Shown here: positions 9,201 through 19,267 of the stretch, one piece after another
How the letters are laid out: each line of letters begins with the position of its first letter
How positions within the stretch are numbered: position 1 is the first letter of the stretch
Assembly (NCBI GenBank): GCA_003427395.1
Contig: BFEA01000319.1
Coordinates: 921,082 to 949,569, forward strand
Length of the DNA stretch: 28,488 nt
DNA from: Chara braunii
Taxonomy: Eukaryota > Streptophyta > Charophyceae > Charales > Characeae
Reading direction: 5' to 3'
Made by a program: the position numbers and the translations under genes
The notes under the pieces: model-generated
Database searches by the model: none
Told to the model about the DNA's origin: nothing
Seen by the model: only the letters and a program-made list of their open reading frames with translations

Positions 9201-10740
9201 GAAATTCATTAAATCACAGGGATTCTCAGAATCTTTTACGCGATCCATCAATGTTTGGGGTATTTTCTTCCTCCATGAGCATAAGCGTAGTCCACACCTA
9301 TTCTTTTGTTAAGGATATGTCTAGTTGTTCTCTTTGAAATTATGAGAGAGTTTTGATTATTGACTTCAAGAATTCGTCAATCTCCATACTACGTTGATTT
9401 GAAAGGATGTCACAATTTTTAGATAAAATTTATTTTTTAAATAAATCCCTGACAATTGTAATACACTTAGCCGTAGAGGTGGTCAATGGATCATTCAGAT
9501 ATTGAGAGTGAGCTAGAACCTCAATGAATGTCCTCTCTGTACGTGTTTTTGTCGTAGCGAAAAATCTTGCATCCAAGAATCCCTCTGTAACATGTTTTCT
9601 AAGCTTATCCCTAATCCTAACACCATGTCAATGATACTCTATATGAGAAAGTAATTGAGTTTCTAATTCATGAATTTATTGAGCTATAACTTCATTATTT
9701 TCCTGGTCCTCAACATCAAATTCTAAGAGTTGTAATTGTTGAATACGTTGATATAAACGTGATTCATTGGAATGACGTTCAATTGTCAGTAACTTCGAAT
9801 ATTCATTGCATTTACGACCTAGAAAAACTAGACCGTTGTTAAACCACTTAATGTTGTATTGGATAATGACTCTTTGTTGTCTCCAGAAGGTCAAAACATC
9901 CTTTAAATAAGATCTGAATAAATCCATTTTGAGATGAGACGTATTTAGCTTAAGAAACTCTTTCCCTTGATCAAGTTTCTTCCGGAAGGAGAGAATGGCC
10001 ACACACATGGCGTGGTCCAGACCCAAAAAGAGGGTTTCTATAGAAAATTTCGGCTACCAGAAAAACATCTTTCAATTCTTCTGAGAGGATTAATAAATCT
10101 ATATGCATTCTAGATTGAGTTTTTCTGAAGCAAGTGTAAGAACGTTGAGAAGGGTTTAACCTACGAAATTAATCAAAAAGATTAAATGATTGAGTCAAGG
10201 TGACAATCATTACTTCATTGGATTCCACATAGGCTGAGCATGGGGTAGATATACGCCAACAATCCAAGAATCGATCTGGGGCAGCGTTAAAATCACCAGT
10301 TATAATTAGTGGAATACCTACCGGAAGCCTAGGGACTAGAGATTCAAAAAAACGTTGATGATCACCTACCTCGTTTCACCCATACACACATAGGATATTG
10401 ATGATTTCGGGCTCTAATATTGCTAGAATGTATACCCTCCGACCCTCTACTCTATCAACCTCCCAGAAAACAAGTCTACCTTTGATCGTGACTTCTGCGC
10501 TCCCTGAGCGAGGTGAATGCGCTCTGAAAGCTGTATAAGGCCATATCTGTTTGGGACAATGATTGTGAGTAGCGGTATCCATGAGATGTGTTTCTTGGAT
10601 ACAAATGACATCATGTCATTTCTCCCCCCCTTATCCCCCTAAGTTTATCATAAATGACTTTCTTCTTCTGAAACTTAGCTGAAGCACGGTCATTGACAGT
10701 CAAATATCTTTGGTCTAAATGTGTTTATCCTAAGAGACTT
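6287..10740 (-). pseudogene. LINE ORF2 pseudogene (endonuclease-RT), minus strand
   Basis: Visible blocks, N- to C-terminal: ICIQETHL (about 10585-10615), GDFNAAPD (about 10273-10297), HIDLLILS (about 10090-10115) and a following block with WFNNGLVFLGRKCNEYSK (9676-10026), all matching the AP endonuclease half of the LINE at 21.8-22.9 kb. RT block: FIDFKKTYDHVDW (FIDFK at 8886-8900). The RT active site reads FAND (8572-8583) where the intact family has FADD, so the catalytic pair is broken. C-terminal block: RRCTYEMEGACLD (about 6660-6690) and the tail DPAIPLRP...DPFPP (6330-6400), ending at a stop at 6287-6289. Many in-frame stops and frameshifts make it non-functional. Start is approximate. 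Confidence 0.8.
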
Positions 10741-11107
10741 CCATGTTTTATGAACTTTTATCTTTATTGTATAAAACATCAATTACATGGAAACTATCCA
10801 TTACAAACAAAACACTGTCACGAACAGACCAAGTTAAGGTTGGGGAGGATATAATATCATAAGAAGACTGGAAAGGGCACCTCAGAAGTCATGCCACGGG
10901 CCAAAATCCAACACCCGCCCTCGACACCAGGATTCATTGTCCCAAAAGTTTGACCAGCAACATACCAACGTCAGTTTCCGACCAAAACTTGCTTGCCTTG
11001 ACCTTCAACAGTTGTAGTTCTGTCAGGATCTCCTGGCTGAACTATTTGAGGTCAATCTGTTTGCTAGCTTCATATTTTAAGTAAACATCCCATTCAGCTA
11101 GTCTGTG

Positions 11108-12421
11108 CTATCCTTCAGTTACAGTTAAGATGGTCGTGCCCCCCGGTGGAAAATTGCCCTTTATGAATCCCGACATTTCATGTTTAACGAGGGGTTCCCC
11201 TACGAGGCGATCTGTTATAGTAGATAGCGATAGAGAAGGCGAGGTAGTACCAAAAAACGTCACCTGCCCGTATACCGCCTCTGGGGGTACAGATAAGCCT
11301 ACCTCCCATGTACCCTCCTTCAGTCCAACCAATAACATAACGATACCACTTTCGGTAGGAAATAGTACCCCCCGACCCTTGGCAAGACGATGCTTCAACT
11401 GTTGTCTCTTAGTTGTGAGTTCGGAGTCTATGCTATCAGAGAATAATTGGGGGGAAGACAGGATTTGGGATCTTTGGGAAATTTATGCTTCTACCAATTT
11501 TTTAGCTTCCGCAGTTCCTTCCATACCTTCCACCTGGGCCCCTCCCTGATGTCAATTTGGTAGATCTTCAGTGAGATCCACCACTTGAATCATCTGCTGC
11601 CTTAAGGGAAGCCCTTGCGTTGAACGCTCTTCCTTAATCACATAATCAGAGACAACTAAACCGTGATTTAGTTGGGCTACACCATCTTCCTCCCCCTTAG
11701 AACATGCAACTGAGGTAGACATCTCAAGCTCTACCTCTTTCAGAGCATCAACATGTCCTACTACCACTTCCACCACACTGTCATTGATACAGTCACTGTT
11801 CCCCAAGAGTGTGAGAGAGCCTTCATTGATTACCTTAGGCTGCAACTTATGCTGAGTGTCAGCTTGCCCTGTTACTTTTTCCCCCATACTGTCACCACTA
11901 CCATCACCATCCCTGCTTCCCGTTAGGAGGAGAACACCATGATTGATGAACTCAACCTTTTTCTTTTTCGGGCACAAGTTTGATGCAGCGTCCTTCCTCA
12001 TCAAAAGACAAATCTCACATGTTTTATAGCACTATGGTAATTCTTGGAGCATCATAGGACCAACAACAGTGGGGTACAAGGAAAGTTGGTTGTCTGGCTT
12101 ATGCAACTCCTGAGTCTCACGAGACCCATGAGACTTAGGAGACTCAAAATCTCACTCTATCAGACCTTGACTGTGCTTACTTGATCCAACAGCCTTTTGT
12201 ACCTGGGGGAGCTGCACATTTTTTTTCTCCCCCATGAGCTCAGAGATAACTACTTTGAAACAATCATGATCCTCTTTCCTACCTGGGCTCAGAAGAGAGA
12301 GGGTCCGTTCATCATTCAAGTTCGATGGTTGTGTGCTTTGTTGTTCCTCCTGGTGGGCTGGTGCTGTGAATTGGGATTTCTCTTCAGTGCTATCTTCAGC
12401 CTGATGAGACTGTTTTTGCAC
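11108..12421 (-). pseudogene. LINE ORF1 pseudogene, minus strand
   Basis: The segment 11108-11398 (minus) resembles the C-terminal half of ORF1 at 20.87-21.77 kb: both carry a (R/P)L(A/S)K.(R/G)G motif near their start and a block F(I)(K/N)(G/K)N(F/Y)P.G near their end (GFIKGNFPPGG here, TFINKNYPVGA there). Upstream, 11552-12421 encodes low-complexity acidic and glutamine-rich protein in two frames, which fits the variable N-terminal half of LINE ORF1 proteins but is not similar enough to prove it. No RNA-binding motif is visible. ORF1 proteins normally coat the LINE RNA; that role is inferred from position only. Confidence 0.55.
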
Positions 12422-12560
12422 TGGTGCAGTAACTGGGGTACTAACGGGTAGACAAACAAACCACTACATGTGGAGACCCTCCATACTCGCTGATTCACCT
12501 ATCACGGAGCCATTTATGGGGAGGGTATATTCTTCTTGCTGTGTTTGATTCTGCCATGGC

Positions 12561-12879
12561 TCATGGAGGAGGCAAGACGAAGGGGAGAAGGGGAGGGGGG
12601 ACAGTTGAAGAAGTTGAGAAAGTCTGACATGCTTGTAAAGAACTGTTTATGTATCTTTTTTGGGAAAACTGCTTCGGAGTCACCTTTTTAGTTGAAATAG
12701 GCAAAAAAAGACAATGTGGCACCCATGTCATTGTTCGAGTTTCTAAATGTGCAGGTTTAGCGGGGGGTTGAAACCGTGGCCTTTTTCTTGAAATAGCGGG
12801 AATGCAGATTTAGCCGTGACTTTTTTTGCCCTGTTTCGAGAACTGCTAAAGTTGCCCATTTGAAACTCTAGGTGGTTAT
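12561..12879. other. No recognised gene
   Basis: G- and T-rich DNA. It contains motifs such as GTTGAAAC and GAACTGCTAAAGTT that resemble the repeats at 14741-14840, suggesting an older copy of that repeat; no coding similarity. Confidence 0.4.
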
Positions 12880-13445
12880 GGCGCTGGTGGGTTAGAATTT
12901 GGAATCAGATCGGAACATCTCTCCCTTGGCCATGGAATTGGAAAGCCTTATTACTTAAAACATGGAATCTATCATAAGGGAATGCCTTCACACTTAACTT
13001 GTTCAAGATTTCTAGGAAAGCGGTTATTTGGGCACTGTTGGTTCGAAGGTGTACCTATGAGATGGAAGGAGCTCGGCTTGATGACCCGGAATTTACTGAT
13101 ACCATCAAGCAGTAAATTCAGGTGGAAATCATAACCAGGTGGGAAACATTGAAGGAAAAGCTTAATTTTTTTTCCCTAGAAAGAGACATCAAACAACACA
13201 TCCAAACATTTAATCAAGACTGGCTTGGGGGGATTCAAGGAGGGAGGGTGGGGTGGGCGGAATGAGAGAGGAAGCAGGGGAATGAGTCAGAAAAAGATTC
13301 ATGGAGTTATCGACTCACTTTTAATGATTGGAGTAATATTGATCCCAGCATCCCAATGAGTCCACCCTCAGATTTTCCAGATCCCTTTCCCCCGTCAGGT
13401 ATGCCATTGGTTTCAATCTCATGGTATGCACAAGATGTTATTTGA
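12880..13445 (+). pseudogene. LINE ORF2 C-terminal fragment (lineage B)
   Basis: One frame, with a few stops, carries W-rich LINE C-terminal sequence: LPWPWNWKALLL (about 12938), RRCTYEMEGARLDDPEF (about 13045-13095), then NIDPSIPM..PSDFPDPFPP (about 13335-13400) and SWYAQDVI before the stop at 13443-13445. The closest relatives in the window are 26476-27007 and the minus-strand LINE. The RT core and most of the zinc-finger region are absent, so it is a strongly 5'-truncated copy. Confidence 0.75.
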
Positions 13446-13704
13446 AGCTATGAACAATATTTTATCCTTGTTGTGCGTGATAGGTATCAGACCTTCTTAC
13501 CTTAGTGTTAGATCAAGATAGCGAGACAAAATGATTCAGTTCAGAAAAGGCACTAGGCCTGGTTCCCAACGGCAAAAGTCTCTGAAGGTTGGGTTGGAAG
13601 TGCTAGATGGACACGTATATCTGGCGGCCGTTCAGGGTGAAGAGGCACAAAAGCCATATTCCCTATTTTTCCCACTCCTGGGTTCACAACTGTTTAGGAG
13701 GGAC

Positions 13705-13723
13705 GCTGGGCCCGATTCCCAGC
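13705..13723 (+). other. Conserved tail hairpin, copy e (compensatory change)
   Basis: GCTGGG/CCCAGC, loop CCCGATT. The loop-closing pair is G-C instead of A-T: both sides changed and pairing is kept. Confidence 0.8.
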
Positions 13724-13768
13724 ACGAGCTGTTCCTTGTCGTCCCAAATATTTATGATGTGAAGGGAC

Positions 13769-13786
13769 GCTGGACCCGTTTCCAGC
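13769..13786 (+). other. Conserved tail hairpin, copy f
   Basis: Perfect 6-bp stem, loop CCCGTT (one base shorter); about 105 nt before poly-A. Confidence 0.8.
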
Positions 13787-13910
13787 AGGTGCAGCTCCCC
13801 ACCAATGGAACGGAGCCATCTCTCAAGCAAGGAGATTCGAGGGGGTGTCTGCGCTTATCAGCATCCCCTCTAATCCCCATCAAGGATGTTTAAAAAAAAA
13901 AAAAAAAAAA

Positions 13911-14512
13911 AGGTGTGACCCAGAAGCTGTTGCCCCATTTTCTTTTCTTTCAATAGCCACAAACTTAAAATCGCCCTTGAAACTGGTCCCCATTCCAGAC
14001 ACTATTCAGACCATGTCACAGACCTAAAACCGTCGAAAGCCCCCTTATCTAATTCGAGAAAGGAGTCCACCAATGAAAAAACGGCTTCTCCTATATCATT
14101 TATGATGTTTCAACTAAAAAACGGCCTAAATACTCCTCACCCTGCGATCACATCTACATCTGCGGTTCTCAGCCAAGTCGCACACTGTGAGATATTTCCC
14201 GATGAAACTAAACCACTGTCTAGTGGGACATGGCCCCAGGTAAATTCTCGAAGTTAAGAAACAAAAAAGGAAAACGACCTGTTTCATGTTCCTCACTTCC
14301 TGGCCAGATACATTCCTCAAAGCACCGGTGACCTGAGGGCCTTCCGGACGTAGGTGAATTCGAAGTTCCTCGTTTCTTTACTTTTTTTTTCCTTCTTTGT
14401 CTTTTTCTTTTTTTTGGCCTCCACCCCTGCCCCGAGCCCCCCACTTCTTCGGAGTAGGCTACTCTTGAGACTTCACGTTTGCCTGTGAAGGGTAGTGCCT
14501 GCAAATCTCGGC
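13911..14512. other. No recognised gene
   Basis: Low-complexity T-rich tract at 14380-14420; no coding similarity, no clear inverted or direct repeats above short length. Confidence 0.4.
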
Positions 14513-14620
14513 TGTGGCCGAGACATCTCGGCCCTGGCCAATCTGGGGTGTGGCCGAGACATCTCGGCCGTGGCCAGTCTGGGGTGTGGGCGAGACATCT
14601 CGGCCGTGGCCCAACCATGG
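14513..14620 (+). repeat. Three tandem 36-bp units, each with a hairpin
   Basis: The unit contains GGCCGAGACATCTCGGCC, a perfect 7-bp stem with a four-base loop, followed by (C/G)TGGCCA(A/G)TCTGGGGTGT. Three copies occur in a row; the third is slightly changed (GGGCGAG) and runs into CCAACCATGG, an undetermined base (14621) and a long T-run. The same GGCCG(T/A)GGCCG word is enriched in the GC-rich repeats at 16646 and 20542. Confidence 0.75.
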
Positions 14621-14740
14621 NGCTGTTTTTTTTTTTTTTTTTTTTCCCAGCCGCGGAACCGTGCAGCGCGTTGCGGCACGCAACCAGAAAAAAAAAAACG
14701 AAACGGCCATGTGTCTGACTGAACTGCTAGAAAAAAAACA

Positions 14741-14845
14741 GCCCGAGTTTCAAACTGCTAAAACGCAGTTTCAACTGCAATTGAAACTCGGGCCCTGACC
14801 AAACTGCTAAAACGCAGTTTCAAATGCAATTACAAACTGTAACCC
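14741..14845. repeat. 13-bp inverted repeat with internal hairpin and a partial second copy
   Basis: GCCCGAGTTTCAA (14741-14753) pairs perfectly with TTGAAACTCGGGC (14781-14793). Inside, ACTGC/GCAGT (14754-14758 and 14765-14769) forms a second stem. The inner block AAACTGCTAAAACGCAGTTT is repeated directly starting at 14801, period about 49. Confidence 0.7.
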
Positions 14846-15929
14846 TGATTGCGCCGTAGTTTTCTCTTAAGAATATTATTGAGCCGTACTTTTATAGAGA
14901 AGATTCATGAAAATTACTTGCAATTTGCATTGAACTTCAGGTCAGAATGAAAACAAGAAATCCAATCACGAGAAATAGCATCGAGACACCCATTCAACGA
15001 AGAAGAAGATTACGACGTTTTCTGAAAAAAATCTAAATACGAATCAGAAAGCTGAACCAAATTATCATCATGATAAGATTTGAATTAGAAATTTGAGCAT
15101 ACAAAACTAGAAGTCAGATACCTACCAGGTACGCAAGATGAGGATGGACCAAGATCTGCAAAACAACATGAGGATACGACTCAGACAAAACCAAAGTACT
15201 ACGTATCAGAAAACTGCGGAGGATCTACAAGGTGTCTTGACATGCAAATGCTATCGTTTCGACAACCATGTCACGTCCCTCCCCCCTCCCAACCTCCACC
15301 TCCACCTCCCCCCCCCCTCATGATTCGCACAGAAGTGAAATATGCTATCAAAAAGGCTCTTCCCACTAGTTCGGCTTTGAGGGTACAAAAGATAGCATTA
15401 AACCACGGTACTTCCTAACGTCGTGCCCGTTAACAAGCTATGATTTTAGGAAATGCACGGGCCACTACAGGAGTGCCCAAATTCATCCGACTAGAAACAT
15501 TTTTACTCTCTTTTTTCCACGGTCGATAGCTGGGTCAAGTACTGGCGGTTTAACTTCTAAATCAATATGGCAGTTTCCGAATCTTGGGCATCATTCTCGC
15601 AATTAATGGTAGTTTTGGGTGCTGATGGGGTGAAAAAGAGATGAAAATTACTTCAGAGTTCATTTCACTTTGGCATGGCCAGTCGCACTTGCCCAAGTTC
15701 TCAATTTTTGGCCACAGATTTTGACGATCAACTGCCAGAAATGAAGGATCCGGCCAACTGGGACTTGGCCCCTGGTAGGGAAGCAGCCAAAGAAAGTCAA
15801 AGGGAGAGAAAAACCTCCTTCCTCCCGTGGATGGGAAAAGAGAACAAAGGAATGCTGATCCCTTTGGGAGAAGAGGTGGGGTGAATGGGTGGGGGGAGGA
15901 GGGAGATACAAGGGATGAGCTGTCCAGTT
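14846..15929. other. No recognised gene
   Basis: AT-rich to 15240, then a C-rich run (15282-15318). No protein family recognised on either strand; the minus-strand ORF at 15562-16056 is low-complexity and has no motif. Confidence 0.4.
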
Positions 15930-16003
15930 GATGTGGCTCAGTGATTAGAGCACCAGTTGGAAATGCGCATTGTGGTATAAGGTTGCGAGTCCAAAACCCC
16001 GCA
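15930..16003 (+). repeat. tRNA-derived (SINE-like) sequence
   Basis: A strong A-box-like TGTGGCTCAGTGATTAGAGC (15934-15953) and, about 35 nt on, GGTTGCGAGTCCAAAACC (15981-15998), a B-box/T-arm-like match that can close a stem GGTT/AACC. Acceptor pairing is absent. Best read as a tRNA-derived SINE head or tRNA pseudogene with a polymerase III-type internal promoter. Confidence 0.5.
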
Positions 16004-16326
16004 GCCTTGCGCATGGACACCAGCAGGGCGTTAGATTGACGCACAGCTGGACACACACCCCCTTGGGCTGACGCATGGTACTATTACAGACACTGCCTGC
16101 GCACCACCTAAGGGTAGTCCATGGTATTGTATGTTGGTTCTGGGTCTCGGGTGTTCTGTTGATCTCCCCAGTCTAGCATACCACACGTTCGTGCCATTTC
16201 CGACAGTTGTTTACACAGTAGAGTCTTTGACTACATGTTACACGGTCACTAGTTCGAGCTTGGTTCAGACCTTGGGGGGGGGTCCTTGTCCAGCTCGCCC
16301 CGTTCTCTCCTCGATATACTACATAT

Positions 16327-16522
16327 ATTCACAGAGCACACACAGCCGTCGGGCATACGCATAGCTTGTGAACTACATATCGCCTACGGGCTATATACAC
16401 GAGTTTCCACACATGATGCTGGTTGTACATCTCGATACATAGATTCACAGAGCATACATAGCCTTCGGGTATACATACAACTTGCGGACTACACCGCCTA
16501 TGGGCTACATTCACAAGTTTCC
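16327..16522 (+). repeat. Two diverged direct repeats, period about 116 bp
   Basis: ATTCACAGAGCA starts at 16327 and again at 16443. Both copies continue with AGCC.TCGGG.ATAC, then a GCCTA.GGGCTA block and CAC.AGTTTCC, with about 80 conserved positions in each and a less similar spacer. Reads as a two-unit minisatellite. Confidence 0.65.
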
Positions 16523-16645
16523 GGGTGCGTACATACACACAAATATAATATCAGGCTGGGGGGGTCTAGTCACTGGGTGGGGTCCAGTATCTGCAGTAGG
16601 TTCAGGTAAGGGGTTCCTACTGACATTCGGATAGAACTGTGTGGT

Positions 16646-16840
16646 GGCTATATACTATGTTGCGCGCAGGCCGTGGCCCGGTTCGGCCACGGCCGTCGGC
16701 CTAGGCCGGGACCCCCCCGGCCGTGGCCGGTCCGACCAAGTTTTTTCGGGTCGGGGAGGGGGTTTGGGGGGCTGGGAATGGGTTTCGAGTCGGGGGGGGT
16801 CCCCCTACCTCCTTGCAAAAAAAAAAACATAACAACTTCG
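16646..16840 (+). repeat. GC-rich repeat, plus-oriented copy
   Basis: Starts GGCTATATACTATGTTGC and continues with GGCCGTGGCC words, then a G-rich tract and an A-run. The reverse complement of 20542-20648 starts almost identically (TATAGCCTATGTTGC then GGCCGCGGCC), so the two are inverted copies on either side of the Penelope-like element and gap. Class unknown. Confidence 0.55.
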
Positions 16841-16865
16841 AAAATGCGTGGGTGGATTTCGAAGA

Positions 16866-17518
16866 NNNNNNNNNNNNNNNNNNNNNNNNNNNNNNNNNNN
16901 NNNNNNNNNNNNNNNNNNNNNNNNNNNNNNNNNNNNNNNNNNNNNNNNNNNNNNNNNNNNNNNNNNNNNNNNNNNNNNNNNNNNNNNNNNNNNNNNNNNN
17001 NNNNNNNNNNNNNNNNNNNNNNNNNNNNNNNNNNNNNNNNNNNNNNNNNNNNNNNNNNNNNNNNNNNNNNNNNNNNNNNNNNNNNNNNNNNNNNNNNNNN
17101 NNNNNNNNNNNNNNNNNNNNNNNNNNNNNNNNNNNNNNNNNNNNNNNNNNNNNNNNNNNNNNNNNNNNNNNNNNNNNNNNNNNNNNNNNNNNNNNNNNNN
17201 NNNNNNNNNNNNNNNNNNNNNNNNNNNNNNNNNNNNNNNNNNNNNNNNNNNNNNNNNNNNNNNNNNNNNNNNNNNNNNNNNNNNNNNNNNNNNNNNNNNN
17301 NNNNNNNNNNNNNNNNNNNNNNNNNNNNNNNNNNNNNNNNNNNNNNNNNNNNNNNNNNNNNNNNNNNNNNNNNNNNNNNNNNNNNNNNNNNNNNNNNNNN
17401 NNNNNNNNNNNNNNNNNNNNNNNNNNNNNNNNNNNNNNNNNNNNNNNNNNNNNNNNNNNNNNNNNNNNNNNNNNNNNNNNNNNNNNNNNNNNNNNNNNNN
17501 NNNNNNNNNNNNNNNNNN
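16866..17518. other. Assembly gap (653 N)
   Basis: A continuous run of undetermined bases ending next to (CA)32. Reading frames that pass through it are artefacts. The gap may hide the left end of the Penelope-like element. Confidence 0.99.
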
Positions 17519-17519
17519 A

Positions 17520-17520
<1 letters not shown>

Positions 17521-17584
<64 letters not shown>
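17521..17584 (+). repeat. (CA)32 microsatellite
   Basis: Uninterrupted CA dinucleotides, directly after the gap. Confidence 0.98.
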
Positions 17585-17587
<3 letters not shown>

Positions 17588-17764
17588 TTGCACGGGGTTT
17601 CGAAGAGGGTTTTTTTTTCTTTTTCTTTTCTCTGTTTTTATTTTTTGTTACGCAATAGAAAACAACAATGCCCCCCAAAAAAATATGGGCGTGTAGGGTT
17701 TTTGAGCCCTACTGATGATGATGGCCATGTGTTTTTTCGTTTCTCTGAGTTTTCTGAGATCCCC

Positions 17765-17790
17765 GAGTTCCTGAGTAACTCCAGGAACTC
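17765..17790. repeat. 9-bp perfect hairpin upstream of the Penelope-like RT
   Basis: GAGTTCCTG (17765-17773) pairs with CAGGAACTC (17782-17790), loop of 8 nt. It lies about 145 bp before the open RT frame; function unknown. Confidence 0.6.
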
Positions 17791-17934
17791 CTTGCCTTGT
17801 GAAAGGGTACCCTCAACAGGATATCTCAGGAAAATTGTTGAAGTTAGCCTTGAGCATTGACCAGGGCATCTTTAGATTCATAATAGCGAACTAAGGAACT
17901 GCTTAACCAGCCAAGTCGCTAAAATAGATGATAG

Positions 17935-19267
17935 ATTTACTACATTGATGGATTGGAGGTGAAGCTCAAAGACTACGTGATCTGCCCGATAGACCATAAC
18001 ATTGGTGATTCTCTGGTTTGCTGCAGAAGCGTCTATTTTCGGGCTTTAGCAAAGCTGTACTGGGAAAACCCGGGATTCCAAGTAGTACAGGAAGAAAGCG
18101 GCAGCATTCTGCAAAGCTGCAAAGAAAAGTACGACGCAATTGGAGCTAAGGAGATTGCATCATGGAATCCAAAGGGCTCAATCGGTTGCTGCTACGGCAT
18201 CCCAAAACACAAGGATGCAACAAGATGGCGCCCAATCTCGCCTTCCTACGCTGATCCTAGTATAAGGGCTTGCAAAACCATCTCGAAAGCTATTAACTTT
18301 CTTCTGTGGAAATTACCCCCGGCATCCAATTTCAATCTGAAGTCTACCTCTCTGCTTAAAGGGAAAATTCAAGCTATCAGCAAACAAAGATCTAGGATGA
18401 GAAATGGATGCTTGGTAGGAGCCTGCTTTGATTTCAAAGAAATGTTGACTAGATTTTCACACAAATCTATCTTGAAAGCAGTTGAATGGGTCTGTGATAT
18501 ATTTATCGGACAAGGACACAGGAAAGTGCGTGTCAACAGGGTCGGCAAAGGGGCCTGTTTTTCATCAAGCTTCGGGGAGAGAGGTTGGATCTCTATTAAG
18601 TTCTCTCTGATAGTTGATTACGTCAAATTTGATCTAGAGAATTCCTTTGCTTATGTGGCAGACAAGATCATCAGGCAAACAGTTGGTATTCCTATGTAAA
18701 AAAGTTCAAGCCCCGCACTAGCCTGCCTGCTGTGTTCCTACAACGAGTGCATGTTCTTGGAATCCATTGGGACTGACAGAAGGTATTTTTCCGGAATAAG
18801 ACTGGTTGACGACGTGAGTATCTTCATACTGCTGCCGAAGCGGAATGAAGCAATGTTGGAGAAAGCAGGTTCACTTCTAGACAAGTTTCAGAATGCCTAC
18901 GACCCTGAGCTATCTCTAGTAAGAACCGACGAGGGCACAGGGAGATGGGATTTTTTGGACTGTTCTGTTATATGCTCAGCAACGCCCCCTGAGGTAGACT
19001 GCTTAGCCATGACAAGGAATCAGCAACGCCCCCTGGAGTAGGGAGTTAATTGAAATACAATCCACCAAGGACTTTTGGTCCTTTGGACCCACGCAGTACA
19101 AAAAGGCCGCCGTAAAATGTCACATACACAGGATCCTAGCCCACTCCTCAGATCATAGGGGAGTGGGCGTCACACTGTTGTCTTTAAGGCGGGAGCTGAG
19201 GATTAAAGGGTTCCCTAAGCACTGGTTTTTTAGGACCCTTCGAGAGGTGTCTATAGGAAAAGGATAA
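17935..19267 (+). pseudogene. Penelope-like element reverse transcriptase, broken
   Basis: Seen, in order: VICPIDHNIGDSLVCC with a following Y (about 17968-18030), like the D(K/H)N.G segment N-terminal to Penelope-type RT cores; IPKHKDATRWRPISP (18198-18243); CFDFKEML with the first catalytic Asp (about 18423-18447); RQTVGIPM then SSPALACLLC (18673-18732), interrupted by TAA (18697-18699) where families of this type have MGS; RLVDDVSIF (about 18799-18825), the DD active site; FLDCSVIC; and a thumb region KKAAVKCHIHRIL...LRIKGFPKHW (about 19099-19225), which needs a frameshift near 19020 and ends at a stop at 19265-19267. The order and the G(F/Y)P thumb motif fit Penelope-like RTs rather than LINE or LTR RTs. 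No GIY-YIG endonuclease is visible downstream. No ATG opens the frame; a stop at 17932-17934 limits it. A short direct repeat (CAGCAACGCCCCCTG at 18978 and 19021) lies at the frameshift. Confidence 0.75.

Larger units (their letters stand above)
6108..12560 (-). mobile_element. Decayed near full-length LINE, minus strand
   Basis: Read on the minus strand, this block gives in order: an ORF1-like region (about 12.4-11.1 kb), AP endonuclease (about 10.7-9.7 kb), RT (about 9.5-8.4 kb), the C-terminal region (7.5-6.29 kb), a short 3' UTR carrying the GGGTGAAGAGGC box (about 6166-6190), and a poly-A tail (the 15-T run 6108-6122). Each piece matches the plus-strand LINE at 20.8-26.3 kb or the fragment at 26.5-27.0 kb. 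The right end is set only by loss of similarity. Dozens of stops and frameshifts and higher AT content indicate an old copy. No target duplication was found. Confidence 0.8.
13446..13910 (+). mobile_element. LINE B 3' UTR and/or SINE tail with two hairpins and poly-A
   Basis: In order: the box GGCGGCCGTTCAGGGTGAAG (13622-13641) shared with other LINE tails; a hairpin at 13705-13723 whose closing pair has changed from A-T to G-C (GCTGGG/CCCAGC); a hairpin at 13769-13786; the CCCCACCAATGG and CTGCGCTTATCAGCA blocks; and about 19 A ending at 13910. A possible imperfect 7-bp target duplication (GATGTGA before 13764, GGTGTGA after the A-run) would make 13764-13910 a separate SINE insertion. Confidence 0.65.

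Noticed and set aside
11130-11549. Plus-strand ORF of 139 residues
   Set aside because: It is the antisense of the LINE ORF1 relic on the minus strand.
12401-12407. CTGATGA box
   Set aside because: No GAAA box with matching stem II or stem III nearby.
15562-16056. Minus-strand ORF of 164 residues
   Set aside because: No recognisable motif, proline/phenylalanine rich, and it overlaps the tRNA-like sequence.
17712-17814. CTGATGA (17712-17718) and GAAAGGGTACCCTC (17801-17814) upstream of the RT, a possible second hammerhead
   Set aside because: Stem I does not pair, stem II shows no closing pairs next to the boxes, and they are 80 nt apart. It might be a fully decayed 5' copy, but the sequence does not support it.
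16648-17860. Long ORFs through the N-run and (CA)n on both strands
   Set aside because: Undetermined bases cannot give stops, and the rest is dinucleotide repeat; an artefact.
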